Origin: Lunularia cruciata
Taxonomy: Eukaryota > Streptophyta > Marchantiopsida > Lunulariales > Lunulariaceae
Reading direction: 5' to 3'
DNA length: 64,000 nt
Assembly: GCA_948567375.1 (NCBI GenBank)
Contig: OX419759.1
Span: 35,875,493-35,939,492, forward strand
A program made the translations under genes and the position numbers. This document shows positions 1 through 12,012 of the stretch, in pieces. The stretch's first letter is position 1. Each line of letters opens with the position of its first letter. Under the pieces are notes generated by a model. That model searched no databases. It was not told the origin of the DNA and saw only the letters and a list, made by a program, of their open reading frames with translations.

Positions 1-1976
1 AAAAACTGCTTGTGCTTCTCAGGAAGGATATAAAAAGATAAAAGGTTGGTACCAAACATCAAGGCCTCAATGGAGGTGGACCTACCGCGTAGCCCAGTTG
101 TTTCCGAGAAAACTCCACGCTTCTTTTATCTGCTTTGTCCTCACCCTGATAACAGTAAAGGACACAACGATATTAATCAGATTATGAAGACCTTCAGACA
201 CTTACTGGAGCATGCTTCAGAGATAAGTGAACAATCAATCAAGAGAGGAATACAAACCATATTTTCAGAAAAGATTACCTGAGGTGTAGTAACCTCTATT
301 AGAGTTGAATAGCAGTTCCATGTTCCTTCAAAAAACCTGCATTACCAATGAATATATTGAGTGTATGAATATGGAACCCGCTCGTTACGACACGATTCTA
401 AACCCACGTAAGACTGACATAGAGAACCAGTAAATCCACATAACCATCATTCACACAAAGTGGTGAGCAAGCTCTCCTATTAGTTTGCATCTGCAAGCGA
501 GGAGTAGTTTAAGGAAGAGTATCCTCGATAATTACAAATAATACATATGTAGATGACGCAAGTCATTGACTCATTTGCTGAATTCCACCTTTTAGAAGGA
601 ATCAAACTGGATCTAGCAAAGGAAATTTTTCCTCAGGACTTTCATTAGACAAACTGCATGGCATTAAGATATTGCACCAAAATGGTTGATAGGCATAGGT
701 ACATGAAGGATGGAACATGGATGCGTATGGTAGGAGAAGATGATCGTTGGCTGATTAGTGAACACATATTGCCGAAAACGTTGTTGAAATATGATGGCAT
801 TGCCCAGTACTTCTTAGAGTAGTTTGATGAAGGGAAAGTTATGCCCGTAGTTAAAGCGCTGTGTACAGTCGTCTCTCGACCCTGAATAAACCAGAGATTG
901 ACTTCAAACGAACTATAACCTGTTGGCACGACTAATACCTGATTGGATCTACACGTTCATGACTTCGACGATAAATAAGTGGCGGAATCATAGCCCTGTC
1001 ATCTGTTGTGCCTGAACTCTCTTACATACAATCGGATCCATGTATGTAAACTGGAGGAGCATTTTGATATTTAAAAAGTATTTTAATTTCTGTTCCACGG
1101 GTGATATGGCCCTGGCAGAAGGGGCCGGGGCATATATATTCAACAAATTTGAGATAAATAGTGGCGCTGTAAGTGCCAACGAGGGAGATATGAGGTAGCC
1201 TTCATCCATCCTACATTCCGCACCTGTAATTTGGCAACGCTCAAGGGGCTCTTTTGATATAAAATCCTTGCAAATGCTTCGACTACGTCTGCGACTAGAC
1301 TTTAAGGAAATGCTTAAGCTTAAATTCTCGTCGTGATATGTTTACAAGATGAGAAATCAATCCAGTAACACCAGAACAGTAGTCGTTCATATAGTAGCCA
1401 AGACTCTATAATATTTTATGGGGCGAAACAGTCGTCAGAAGAAGATTGGTTTCTATGATAGACAGCACCCTCAGGTTCAGCAGGCAGTACACGCTGTAAG
1501 AGAAGTGCATGGCAGAATTCATTCGAACCTGCTCAAGTGCAAGCCTTTGAGTCACGGTAACAAATTGTCCTGTGACTATAGAGAAAACCTAGGCAGCAGT
1601 ACAGATAAGTGTGGTTATAGACCACATCTAATCTTATAATTTTTCAACAATATTTTGACCTTGATTCAAATATTTGAAAGTGTACATTTGACAGTATAAC
1701 CTCCACTACGAGACGGAGTTTCAACAGAGAGAAGGCAGAATTCAATTGAGTCGAACACTTCAGTAATACATGTCGTACCCATGAACATCAACATATTCTT
1801 GAAAACGATGTCCTCTCTTAAGTCGAGACTTAAGCATCGATTCAAAGGTACGACTTGCCATACTTTAAAAGATGCAGCTCAAGGGTTTAAAGCAATCAAT
1901 TCAGTTCTAATGAAGACATATAGGACAGTAAGAACCCGTCATATACAACTCAGCGCAGACCGTTTCCAAGTATAAG
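1..1976. other. Unassigned region, no gene recognised
   Basis: Only short open stretches are present on either strand and none has a recognisable domain. On the minus strand around 1681-1800 a 40-codon open stretch could be a further exon of the lumen-protein gene at 2146-2758, but splice sites and similarity are not convincing. The region could hold unresolved exons or UTR of that gene. Confidence 0.4.
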
Positions 1977-2145
1977 TTATTGAGATTGAGTTGAGTTTAT
2001 GCTCATATTTAGCTTTCGGACTCCCTGAATTCCAACATGACTACAAATGAGAAGCCAAAGTAATGTAGTACAGTAAAACAAAATAATGTGAACATTCTTT
2101 ACAGAATCCAGTTTTAGCCGATACTGGAAGAAGGAGAGCTCATAC

Positions 2146-2758
2146 CGTGGATAGTAAATGTCAGGGTCTCCGATACCCAGGCTTCGAAGTAACGGGTTGC
2201 TATACGGGGCAGCGTCTGCAGCCGAAGCAGGGGAGCTCCTCAATGCTGTGGCAGCTAGAGGCAGCGCTATGAGAAATCTTCTGTTCACGAACTTCCCACC
2301 TCGACCTTTCGACTCTGCAATCTGTCTTTCAACTATCAAACGATTCAAATTCTATGGCCATGTGGCTGTTGTTACCTACAGCAAAATAAAATGCGCATTC
2401 GAATAGATCAAAACAGAAAATGCCTCCGTTCCAACTGCATACACTGGAAACATCTGAGAAACGATCCACTTCACAAGCGAACGCAGCGGCTGAACTCAAT
2501 AAGAGCGGATAAAATCCTGTAACAGAGCCTTCGGGAGCAGCCAACCTGGTTAGGTTCATACGCAGTATGCAGGTCGATGTCTTCCACATTCAACTCTGAC
2601 ACACTTTTCGCGGCTGAATAATGTCTACAAGTGCACACATCGAGGCCACCTTCAGTCAATCTTAGCTTCACCACCTCTCTCGAAGAATAAAACCTTCTGG
2701 CCGGAGTTCTTAAACTGTCGACAGACGGACAGAGACTTCCCAATGAACACATCGCCAT
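2146..2758 (-). CDS. Putative thylakoid-lumen protein, first two exons only
   Basis: Two minus-strand exons can be proposed. Exon 1 is 2758-2546: it starts MAMCSLGSLCPSVDS, is rich in Ser and Arg, and resembles a chloroplast transit peptide. Its donor is CAG|GTTGG. Exon 2 is 2321-2146, joins in phase 0, and ends at a good donor, CACG|GTATGAG. Exon 2 carries NRRFLIALPLAATAL followed by SPASA-ADA. That is a twin-arginine pair, a hydrophobic stretch and an AxA-type cleavage site, the usual layout of a Tat-dependent lumen-targeting signal. The mature start, PYSNPLLRSLGIGDPDIYYP, resembles small conserved plastid proteins of unknown function; I considered DUF6816-like but cannot confirm it. No downstream exons could be assigned, so the gene is either incomplete here or broken. 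The targeting signal is seen; the function is unknown. Confidence 0.4.
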
Positions 2759-3387
2759 CTTTGGAAACAGGGATCAAAATGTGGAAACCCGCGATTTCAC
2801 ACTAGACGTTGTTGAGGCAAAACTTCAGAGTGCTTCGCTACATTCCCGCATTACCAAACCACGAACCATATGCAGGTCCCTGCCATTCAGAGCTCCAGGT
2901 CACCAATCGGACACAAGACTCGAAACGAAGGATTTGGAGCATACACGTTCGACTCGGATGATCGCTTCATGGAGGAGACGCAAGGACTCACGCGCGGACT
3001 TGGATAAGTTGGGAGATGACAGTCGGACGGCCAGTCATCCTCCCACGATTCCGAGACGAGCTCCCCTCCCTGTTGTCAAGAAACAGAGAGCAGACGGAAG
3101 CAGTCAAGTCCTTCATTTCAACGGTCATTGTCAATTGGCCGTAAACGTCAAGTGTCAACCTTGCACTTCTCGTAGGGCCCACCACACTTCATCTGGATAT
3201 TCCAAAGGCTCTCTCCTTCTCTGTGAGGAGATAGGAAGCTCTCCAGCCGTAGGATGCAGCGGCCAAGATTTCTTGGATCAAGTTCTCCACGAAGACCAGA
3301 CGCTCACTGTAGACTAGACGACGATGGAGTCTTGCCATATTGTGCAACGCAAACCTCGTTGCGGTTTCCATGTACTATAGAAGAGGC
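2759..3387. other. Spacer upstream of the lumen-protein exons
   Basis: GC-richer than the transposon-filled parts and directly upstream of the putative minus-strand lumen-protein gene, so it may hold that gene's promoter and 5' UTR. A plus-strand open frame of 178 codons at 2781-3317 has low-complexity composition and no recognisable domain, and I do not call it a gene. The right edge abuts the 3' end of the LINE copy near 3388. Confidence 0.35.
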
Positions 3388-3679
3388 GAGTAAAAGGCGA
3401 CCGCGTAGGAAAAATGAAGGATGGGAAGACCCCATCAAGCCCCACAAGGGAGTGACAAAAAAAGGTAACCCGGGGCTAAGCCCCAAAAGAGTCTCTATGA
3501 GAAATCTACCTTACCGCACCTAAGATATCCGAGCTATGCAAGTAGTACGGTCTACACACAATTGGAACATCCGAAGAAATATCACCTAATGTGATTGCTC
3601 TCCTATGGATTGCACCAGCCATTGCACTCTATAGAGCAATGGATAGACGTTGTCTAAAATATGCTACAAAGCATGAGAG

Positions 3680-3925
3680 TGAGAGTGGTACACCCTATGC
3701 CTAACATGATAAGCTCTCGTGCACTCCTTGACAAGTGTGTCAAATGTCATGTCCATCATTCTATATAACTCCAAGGCTAGAGGAACAAAGAGGTGACCTC
3801 GTTGCATGCCCTATACATGGAGACATTGCGACTTGCTACTGCACTTGCCGCCCATCCAGGGGGATGGGTAATCACTCCCTCTGAAATTGTATCCCGTGTA
3901 GGATCCGTAACCACGACATCCGCTA
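3680..3925 (-). pseudogene. LINE restriction-like endonuclease segment, copy 1
   Basis: This stretch aligns with the plus-strand endonuclease ORF of copy 2 (12730-13077). Matching parts are the end of the ADVVVTDPTRD motif, the THPPGW segment and the LFVPLALELY region. The solo LTR (3931-4657) splits the domain just before ADVVV. Stops and small indels show that it is a relic. Confidence 0.6.
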
Positions 3926-3930
3926 TTGTC

Positions 3931-4657
3931 TATAATACTCCAAGGACAAGAGAAGAGAGAAAACACAAATTACATACTCAAACACTCGATGCCCCAAAAG
4001 AGCACCTTCTCTTTATTATATAGACAAAGAGGATCTCTTCCAACGAAGCTCCACCATAGGATTAGGCACACAGATAGATGATGTATAGTAAGCTCCACCC
4101 TTGGATTACTTACTTGGATGGGTGACATGTCTGGTCTAGGTCCTATCTGGTTAGTCAAACAAGTTGTGACTAGAGAGAATCTTTTAGGGAATCTGCCTAT
4201 AGGAATCTCATATTCACGTAAGGTACCATTGGAAAGCTCTTGATGAGACAAAGCAAGGGGAGGAAAGGCCAGCTTTTCCTCTATTGGGGGGGGCACATTT
4301 CCGAGGCCTAATTCATCTGTTTAGGTCTCCAAAATTGTCTTCAAAGATTTCAAGCATATTTTGATTCCTACCCTATTAGTAGAAGTCCTCTTTTGGTGAT
4401 ACCTCTTTCTGATATGTCTAGTCAATCATGTGTAACATCCTTCCAGATGTTACCAAACCAATTCTCACATTTAAATCATATGTTTAGCTATTGGTTCTAA
4501 GGTTCTCAAGTTTATTTTGGTTTTTGCCCTATTAGTAGAAGTACTCTTTTGGTGATACTTCTATCTGATCTATTTTGACAATCATGTATAACATCATTCT
4601 AGATGTTACCAAACCAAATTTCACATCTAGATCATATGGCTAGCTCTTGGTATTACA
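3931..4657 (-). repeat. Solo chromovirus LTR inserted in the LINE, TSD TTGTC
   Basis: A 727-bp LTR of the chromovirus family seen at 35664-42226 and 43217-49672. It starts TATAATACTCC (the canonical TG is mutated to TA) and ends TTGGTATTACA. It is flanked by perfect 5-bp direct repeats, TTGTC, at 3926-3930 and 4658-4662. Removing the LTR and one TTGTC restores the uninterrupted LINE sequence of copy 2 near 12800, which gives an independent check of the boundaries. Only one LTR remains, the usual product of recombination between the two LTRs of a full element. Confidence 0.9.
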
Positions 4658-4662
4658 TTGTC

Positions 4663-5009
4663 ACCTGATCATCTCAGACCAAGTATAAGTTTGCCTTGAC
4701 ACATGTTGTCTGCAAAGCATACGAACACTCCCTCCAAGCCAAGTATACACTCTCTTGTGCCATAGCAAACACTACGTCCCTTATGGCATCATGGGTAGCT
4801 ATCCTCTATCCTCCAAAAGGACATTGTGTCATGTGAGCCGTTGCTGCATCTAGTGTAGAACCACACTTACAAGTGAGTAATGAAGATGCAGATGGGTGGA
4901 CCAAACCTAGGCAAAACCTCATAGCTGTAGAGAAAGTAGCTAGTGCAAGTTGGTATGCTCTAATGCACAATTGAGCTAGGATCCAAGAGCTTGCACCCTT
5001 CCGGAGCAA
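4663..5009 (-). pseudogene. LINE C-terminal Cys/His knuckle and linker
   Basis: The minus-strand frame contains KGASSWILAQ, then CKCGSTLDAATAHMTQC, a C-x-C-x9-H-x3-C knuckle followed by PFGG. R2-like LINEs carry a similar CCHC motif between RT and endonuclease. The matching stretch in copy 2 (12440-12680, plus) confirms that both copies belong to one family. Reading continues across the solo LTR into the endonuclease segment at 3700-3925. Confidence 0.65.
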
Positions 5010-5582
5010 GAGTGAAGATGTGCTCTAGTAGCCTGAGGAATGGATGAGACGACTAAGAGAGAATGTAGCGTATGCTCACACTGTCGCTCCATCAAACCTC
5101 TAGTCCAATTTGACAATAGTGAAGCAAAAGGTGGAAAATCCTCTCATGCTCGTGGGGATAGACTATCTCTTGTCTGCCGCAATAACACTTGAAGAGGAAA
5201 GGATCCTCCCTCCACCTCTATCACATAAGTCTCCAAAACCGGCCTATCCGCAACCACAAAACGAGAGGAAAGTAGGGGAGCCGAGAGAGCCTAACTACCC
5301 AAAAACGCTATAGGTGCCGTCTCCTCCATAGAAAGCAAGCCAACCCCACCACATGAGATTGGCAAAGCTGTTTGTCTATGTGCCAAATCCCCTATCACAC
5401 ACTCAAAAGTCCATGGTCCAATAATATCACCAAAGACTCCCATAATCTTCCTATCAAATGCTCTCAGACGTGATAGGAAGGACGGTGAGGGGGGAACTAT
5501 ACGGATGAGGTAGGATGGTCAAGGAGCAATACTAGAAGAGAGTAAACCAAATTCCACCTATGGATCTCCTAGTAATGGAAGG

Positions 5583-6164
5583 TCATCCATGTAGAACATC
5601 CTCTACAAGAGCAACGTCTAAGAAGTATGTGACAAAATCCTCTGATCCTACTGGCACTCCAAGAACACAAAATCTATCTATGGATGTGATACACCCCTTT
5701 GGAAGCTCAAGGTGGGGAGGGATACCTAAAGGGGACCATGCCCTACACTTTGACACCTTGACTCTCAAGCCTACTAGATGTAGCTTGGTAGTCAAGTAGT
5801 CAAAGGCCTGCCTAATCTGATCTATAGGGCCTACAATATGTGTATCATCTGCCAAGGAGGGAAATACACAACCTGGCATGGCTAAAGTAGTAGATAAGAG
5901 ATCTCTAAAGTGAGCCATGGCAAATAAAGCCCTCCTCTCCTCACCCCAAAGGATCCCCCTGATGTGTATCAACAATTGACTCCAAGACAGTGACTCCTTC
6001 TTGTGAACCACCATCCTAGTAGTAAAGGGAAGCATGAGAGCTATAAAAAGACCGCAAAAAAGGAATGAGACTTGCCAAGGATCTACCAGCATCCTTAAGC
6101 TCTCTAAAGATGGATGCATGTGAGACGTTATTAAAAGCGTTCTCAATATCCACCTGTAGGACAA
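5583..6164 (-). pseudogene. LINE reverse transcriptase core fragment
   Basis: A 193-codon open stretch of the LINE polyprotein. It has the non-LTR reverse-transcriptase active site FPSLADDTHIVGP (near 5835-5865), an FAMAHFRDLL-type segment upstream, and the conserved downstream segment with KVSKCRAWSP. The usual QGDPLGG-like motif just upstream is altered. It is in the same orientation as the zinc finger at 7253-7318 and the C-terminal domain at 3700-5009. Copy 2 does not include this part, so it is the only RT evidence for the family in the window. Confidence 0.75.
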
Positions 6165-7252
6165 CCCACTTCAGATGGATATCTAGGAGTGCTCTAATGC
6201 CTAGAAATATAGCCTCATATCCTTCAAGTGTAGCTACTCCAAACTGATGTGGACTAAGGTGCTGTTGAAAGTGAGAATGATGCTAAAGGACAATGGTATA
6301 ATTGACCAAATGCAAAAAGATCTCTCTAATAGCAATCGGTCTAATACCTTTAGTGTCATTTTCCATTGCAAGAAGTCAACTAACACCTAACACCCGACTA
6401 ACAAACATGGGAATGTCTCCTCTTGCTATTGCTGCAGCCACTTGAAACAACTCGGTAAAACCACTAAAAGGATCATCTGCCTGGAAGCAATCTTTAAGGT
6501 GCTCATAAACCATCCCTAATAAACCTCCTGAGGAAAGGCGAGGGGCTGGCACAATGCTTGTGCAAATAGTGACCTATCAAGACATAAAGGCTCCTCAGGC
6601 TGATAATCTAAGACCTCTAGTGGTAGTCCCTTTATTGCTATAGGATGTAGTGAGCGTAAGGAAGAGATAGTCTCATCAGTAGGACTTGTTATAGACAAAG
6701 AGTGTAGTGCGTGTGCTACTCTACTAAACTCTCCCGCCTGACCCAATATCCTACATCATCATAATCGAGTGGACTCTGTGGTATCCTGTGGCAATGCTTG
6801 TCTCCTAAATCGTGTAGCCCTAATAGACTCCTCTTGAAGGACTGCCCAATCTTTGCTCAGAATCAACGAAATCTAGCAGCCACCTCTCTATGCACCGCAC
6901 GTCCTCCTCTAGCATAACAAAGACACCATCGAGGGAGTAAAAGGAATAGGAACCATGCTAACTCATCCAAGGAATTACGTGTCAACCGATCAAGTGGTAG
7001 GCAAAAAGCTTGTCTAGCCTCATCATGGAGTGTGCGGAGGAGCCTATGGAATAGAAGTTGACATGGAAAACTAGTCTCAAATAACCTCAAAATGCAACCC
7101 ACTTGAGAAGCTAACCACTCCCACGACTCAATCGGTATCCTTGGAACGATCAACAAAGGGATAGAAGAAGCATACATAATCCCGAGTGTCACTGCTATCG
7201 ATGTGGTCACTCGTCTCACGTGAGCATCCCAAGTGGTCCAATCATAGTCCTA

Positions 7253-7318
7253 GTGCATCCTTCTCATATGGGTCTTTACCCCTTGCGAGGTAAAGCATCG
7301 GTGACACACCGGGCATGT
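7253..7318 (-). other. C2H2 zinc finger at N-terminus of the LINE ORF
   Basis: The minus strand reads CPVCHRCFTSQGVKTHMRRM followed by H, a classical C2H2 finger. It lies at the N-terminal end of the LINE reading frame; a possible start (MATPTPCGVT) lies just upstream near 7370. N-terminal C2H2 fingers are found in R2-type LINEs, where they take part in target DNA binding. A target preference for this family is not known. Confidence 0.7.
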
Positions 7319-7390
7319 TGTATCCCGACCCGCTCTAGGTGACCCCACATGGTGTAGGTGTAGCCATAGCTAGCACAAGAATATTCATAG

Positions 7391-10300
7391 TAACACATGC
7401 TGCTCCTCTCCATATCTCCTCATATCTGCAAAACCACAACCCCTCACATCCCAACTCACATAAGAAGACAATCTATCCAAAACCTAAAATCTATAAACTC
7501 TCATAACTTTCAATATCTATCTCCAAAATTTTCAAACTAAAGTCCCATGGAACTGAATCATGAAAACCAAGAGATTGGAAATAAAAATTCCTGACCCATC
7601 ACTCTCAATGTATAATGATCACTCTAAACCCTAAAAAAGCTAAAAATCCTCATAACTTTCTACTCCATTCTCCATAGTCTTCAATCTAGGTGCCAATGGA
7701 ACCAAAATTGAAAAACAAAGAGAATCAACTATTCACTCAAGTGCTACCTGCTAGAGAGCACTCAAAAATTATAGATATTGTCTCACGTCTCTCCCTCTCC
7801 TCTCCCGTCTCCACACTCTCCCGCAGCTCCAAAAGAACAAGGGAATTGCTATTTCCACCACATTTAACCTCAAACCCCAGCGTAGAGACTAGTTTAGGGT
7901 AAACTAATTTACAATATTGTGGTGTAAACAGCAAGAAAGGTAGTGTAAATAATAAGTCCCTAGAACAAGGATTGACCCATTGGGTATGAGCCTATGATAG
8001 ACTTTGACTTTGTGATTCTTCATTAGTAACACCAAAAAGAGCTCAAGGATAAGATAACCCGTTAGGATTTGGTTAATTAGTAACCCTAAATCTCAAACTA
8101 AACTCATTCTTCTCATTAGTAATTGGTTCCCGAGGATCCAACTTACTGAAGTTTTCTGTTTTCTTCTTCTTCTTCTTTGATACACAAGGAGGTTTCAATC
8201 TTGTAGGTTTTCCCTTTATGGACTTAGGGATCCTCCAAGGAGGACTTGGTTAATTTTCCTCTATATGTCTTCATTAGATAGGTAGATTAGTGCTAAAAGT
8301 TCAGGAGCTGCTATTTTTGGTAAAACTTGTTCCACCTTGATATCTCAATATTTTATTTTTTACTTGGTCCATGAGCAATAAAGGTAGAGCTAAGTGCTAT
8401 TACAATCAGATTATAGCACATAAAGATGATTGTGAGAATGTACTATAAAGTGAAGAGGAAAAGAAATGAGGAGGAAAAGAAATAAGAATCTGAAATTTGT
8501 TGCATGATAAAGGTAGGTTGAGTTTTTCTTCAACCTTATATGATATGTAAGGAGGTTAAAATAGAAAAAAAGTTGCAAATAAATTTAAAGAATTTCTAGA
8601 AATAGAACAATTTCTAAAGCATTTCACTTAGATTAAACATTTCCGTGTTGTTTCATACCTTTGCATGTTTTGATTATTAGCTCTTTTTCTCTTGATAATC
8701 ATAGGATCATAAAAAAATTTGATATTAGAATCATAAAGGGAGAATTTAGTGGATTTCTAGGCTAAATTTTTAAATTTCATGATTTTTGTAATCACATATA
8801 TCTTTATAGTAAATAATCCAACCTATTGTTAGATGGAAAAAATTTTAAGTTAAGCATATATGTCAATATTGCTTTCTTTAATAGAAACTATATTGAGAGA
8901 AAGAGGTAAGGAAAGGTCATACATAGTACTCAATAGCTTGGAAAGGAAGACAAACACCAAGAGAGCTGGTAAAATGAGTTGAAGTTGAAGGAACAAAACT
9001 TATAAAGTTATAACTAATACTTTGTTCAATATCTTAAACATGAAATAGTTTCCTTAATCATAACTAAGGAAAAAGAGTTTTGATAATCAGAACCTATCTA
9101 ACTTCAAGCTAAATTTCTTTAAAGTGTCTTTTGAATATTTGAAAAACCTAATATGATAATTTATCAATTGATTTCTTTGATAAAATATCTTAATATCATT
9201 TAGTAGAAAGCTTGATTAATGAAGCAGATAATTCAAAATAACTGATTGGAAATTTTGGTTGTAATTGTAGTAATGATAAAAGATCTGAAATAAAAATAAT
9301 TAGGAAAAATTTGCTTTTAAGTGGTCTTCTTCTCTTAACTTTAACATATTTTAAAGTCAACTGCTTAGTAAATTTATTAGATGGGTGTGAAAATTGTAAA
9401 GAGATATATTTATTTGGTGATGTGTAGAACAATTTGACTATAAGGATAATGAAGACATGAGATGCGAGTATGTTATTGTTGGTCTCAAACAAAAGGTGTT
9501 CTGAAAATTTACGTTGTATCACTTGTTTATTATAATATGAAAAGATATTCTATCACACTTTATTTGAATCTCCTGGACTATAATTTTATGATCAAAGTGC
9601 AACTTTACTTTGGCCTAATTAAAACCTATCTTTGATCACATCTTTGGTCATTGTATTCGTGACTTTAACAATTGGAAAGCAACACATAAGTGGTTGTAGA
9701 AATGATCTAGCAAGGAAGTAATTTTTGTGACTGCCATACTCGTGATCATTGTTTCACATATCGAGAATGGCAAGACCATCCGTAAGGAGTCTTCTTCAAT
9801 GGTAAGTAGAAGAAGCTAAAGATACTTGGACTGGGAAGCATCTTACAATAACGTTTACAGCGGTTGAACAAAATTTAAGAAACAATAGTCCTATATACCA
9901 AGATTTACTTTTATGTTCAGTTTTCACTTTATTATTTTGTATAAATAAAAAACAATCAAATCAACAATACTAAATTTATAAGCTATATGAAATTAATGGA
10001 TATTTTACTTAAAAGCTTTGCCATAGTTAGAGAATAGGGTGTTAATACTTAATCGAGAATAAAGTTTTCAGATTGTTGTAAGATTAAATTTGGTGAACAG
10101 AAAGTACCACAACATTTAAGGTAAGAAGTCATATCGAAGCGGATTTGAAATAGTTCATTGTGATTCATTAATGTGTCTTGATCATTCAAATTGAAAATGT
10201 AGCATCTAAATATGAAAATTTGAATTAGACTTCAAATAGTTATTGCTTGAATCATGTTGGAAATTTGTCTCAATCCTTGGTTTTCAGAACTAACTTGTAT

Positions 10301-11534
10301 ACTAAAATATTCTCTCTCATCAAATTCATAATTCTAAATTGAACAATGGATGAAAATTTGAAAATACTCTTTGATAATTCTATACACTTATGACTCTAGT
10401 CTAATTTCATTTTATTACTTTATTCTCTTGCTATTCATTTGATCTAAGATACAAATTCCCCAGATTTAGTAAGGTTTGAAAAATTATGGAGTAATTTTAG
10501 TCTGATTTTGAAGGTCTAAATATTTTGAAATTATGAGTAAAAATATCATGAAATTTTCTATGATTTTGAGAATATTTACCCAACATCCTACAATCATAGA
10601 GTATACCTAGCACAATATTAATATAATTCCAGTGTGCTCTATTTTCTTAATGATATAAGCTTACATTCAAGTGAATTATTATAAGATGTTACATTAAGCA
10701 TGAGAGAGTTATAATTCATATTAGATAACATATAAAAGCATAATACATCTTCAAATCACTTCAAGTAGCACTACTAGTATTCCTTTTAATGTGACCATAA
10801 AACTTGATTTTAAAACTAAAAGATTTTTGCTATCTTTGTTGGAGGTCCAAGCGCAAAAGATAAGCATAAGAAGTGATGCAACCCAATCATTTGCTTGTTT
10901 TAGTTGCAAATGAAAAAGAATCAAATAATAATCTTTGAGATCTTTAGAAGAGTAGGATTCCTTAGAGTTTGACTCAAATTTACTTGAGGATGCTAACATG
11001 GAGGATTTGGTCAAGATTTCACCGTAGATAAAATACAATTCTATTAAACCTTGAATTTTATTTTCTTCATAGAGTATTTAAATTTTTAATAGAGAATACT
11101 CACATTCTCCAAGTAAATACCTCCTTCAAATGATTCCACATCAGTTCAAGTAGTGGTTGAGGATGATCTTCAGTAGAAAGATGTCTAAAATGTGGTTCAG
11201 ATATATAGAGTCCCAATCCAACTAAGATTATAACTTCTCGAGCAAGCTATATTAGCGTTGCAACTCAAAGGCAAGAGAGAAAGTTGTATTTTAAGTAGAG
11301 GAGTTTTTATGATGGTGTCTAATCTCCCATCGTATCATGATATGTAGACCAAATTATCCTTAGATGAATATTTGGATAAACCAAATTATCCTTCATCCTA
11401 GAGAGCAAATGATTGGGTTGCATTTTTAAAGAAATATTTTAAATCGATCCACGGATCTTGTACGGTTAGAAGCCAAGGTTAAAAACATTTCTCTTCTTAT
11501 TATCTATAATAGAGACAATTTCTTGTTGCAATTT
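7391..11534. other. AT-rich spacer without recognisable genes
   Basis: Strongly AT-rich sequence with only short open frames on either strand. The longest are a 108-codon minus-strand frame at 9196-9522 and a 95-codon minus-strand frame at 10751-11038. Both are rich in Lys, Leu, Ile and Phe as expected of AT-rich noncoding DNA, and neither shows a domain. No RNA genes were recognised. Confidence 0.5.
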
Positions 11535-12012
11535 TTATCATCTATTCTAATCAATCATCTTAAGATAAGATAAGAAGCATATTAAGTAACCAAATGAATG
11601 TAGCATGTTTTGCAATTCTCAAGGTACCAAGATATAGATGATAGGAAATATACATTATCTAGCAGATGGTAAGTGTGTAAAAGGGCTATTAAGAAGATCC
11701 ATGTAGTAAGTAAGAATAGGATAGCTCAAATTCGTTACAACATGTTGGCCAAGTGTCTCAACCTACTAGATTATTATCATCTATTCTAATCAATCATCTT
11801 AAGATAAGATAAGAAGCATATTAAGTAACCAAATGAATGTAGCATGGTTTGCTATTCTCAAGGTGCCAAGTTATAGATGATAGGAAATATACATTATCTA
11901 GCAGATTGTAAGTGTGTAAAAAGGCCATTAAGAAGATCCATGTAATAAGTAAGAATAGGATAGCTCAAATTCGTTACAACATGTTGGCCAAGTGTCTCAA
12001 CCTACTAGACTA
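11535..12012. repeat. Tandem duplication, two units of about 239 bp
   Basis: Unit 1 (11535-11773) and unit 2 (11774-12012) both begin TTATCATCTATTCTAATC and run through the same sequence to CAACCTACTAGA. By eye they differ at only a handful of positions, so the duplication is fairly recent. The second unit ends exactly where the 5'-truncated LINE copy 2 begins. No coding potential was recognised. Confidence 0.85.

Larger units (their letters stand above)
3388..7390 (-). mobile_element. Non-LTR retrotransposon (LINE) with restriction-like endonuclease, copy 1, degenerate
   Basis: A minus-strand element read from about 7390 down to about 3388. In order it shows an N-terminal C2H2 zinc finger (7253-7318), a central reverse transcriptase with an ADD active-site motif (5583-6164), a Cys/His knuckle (4806-5009), and a C-terminal domain matching the restriction-like endonuclease (RLE) region of copy 2. 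The 3' tail (about 3388-3600) aligns with the tail of copy 2 at 13150-13355, with no poly(A) at the junction. C2H2-RT-CCHC-RLE is the layout of early-branching R2-like LINEs, unlike the APE-type L1 and RTE elements usual in plants. The coding sequence is broken by many stops and frameshifts. A solo LTR (3931-4657) interrupts it. The exact 5' end is not defined. Confidence 0.75.

Noticed and set aside
2781-3317. 178-codon plus-strand open frame
   Set aside because: No domain, Ser/Arg-rich low-complexity composition, and it lies opposite the likely promoter of the minus-strand lumen-protein exons.
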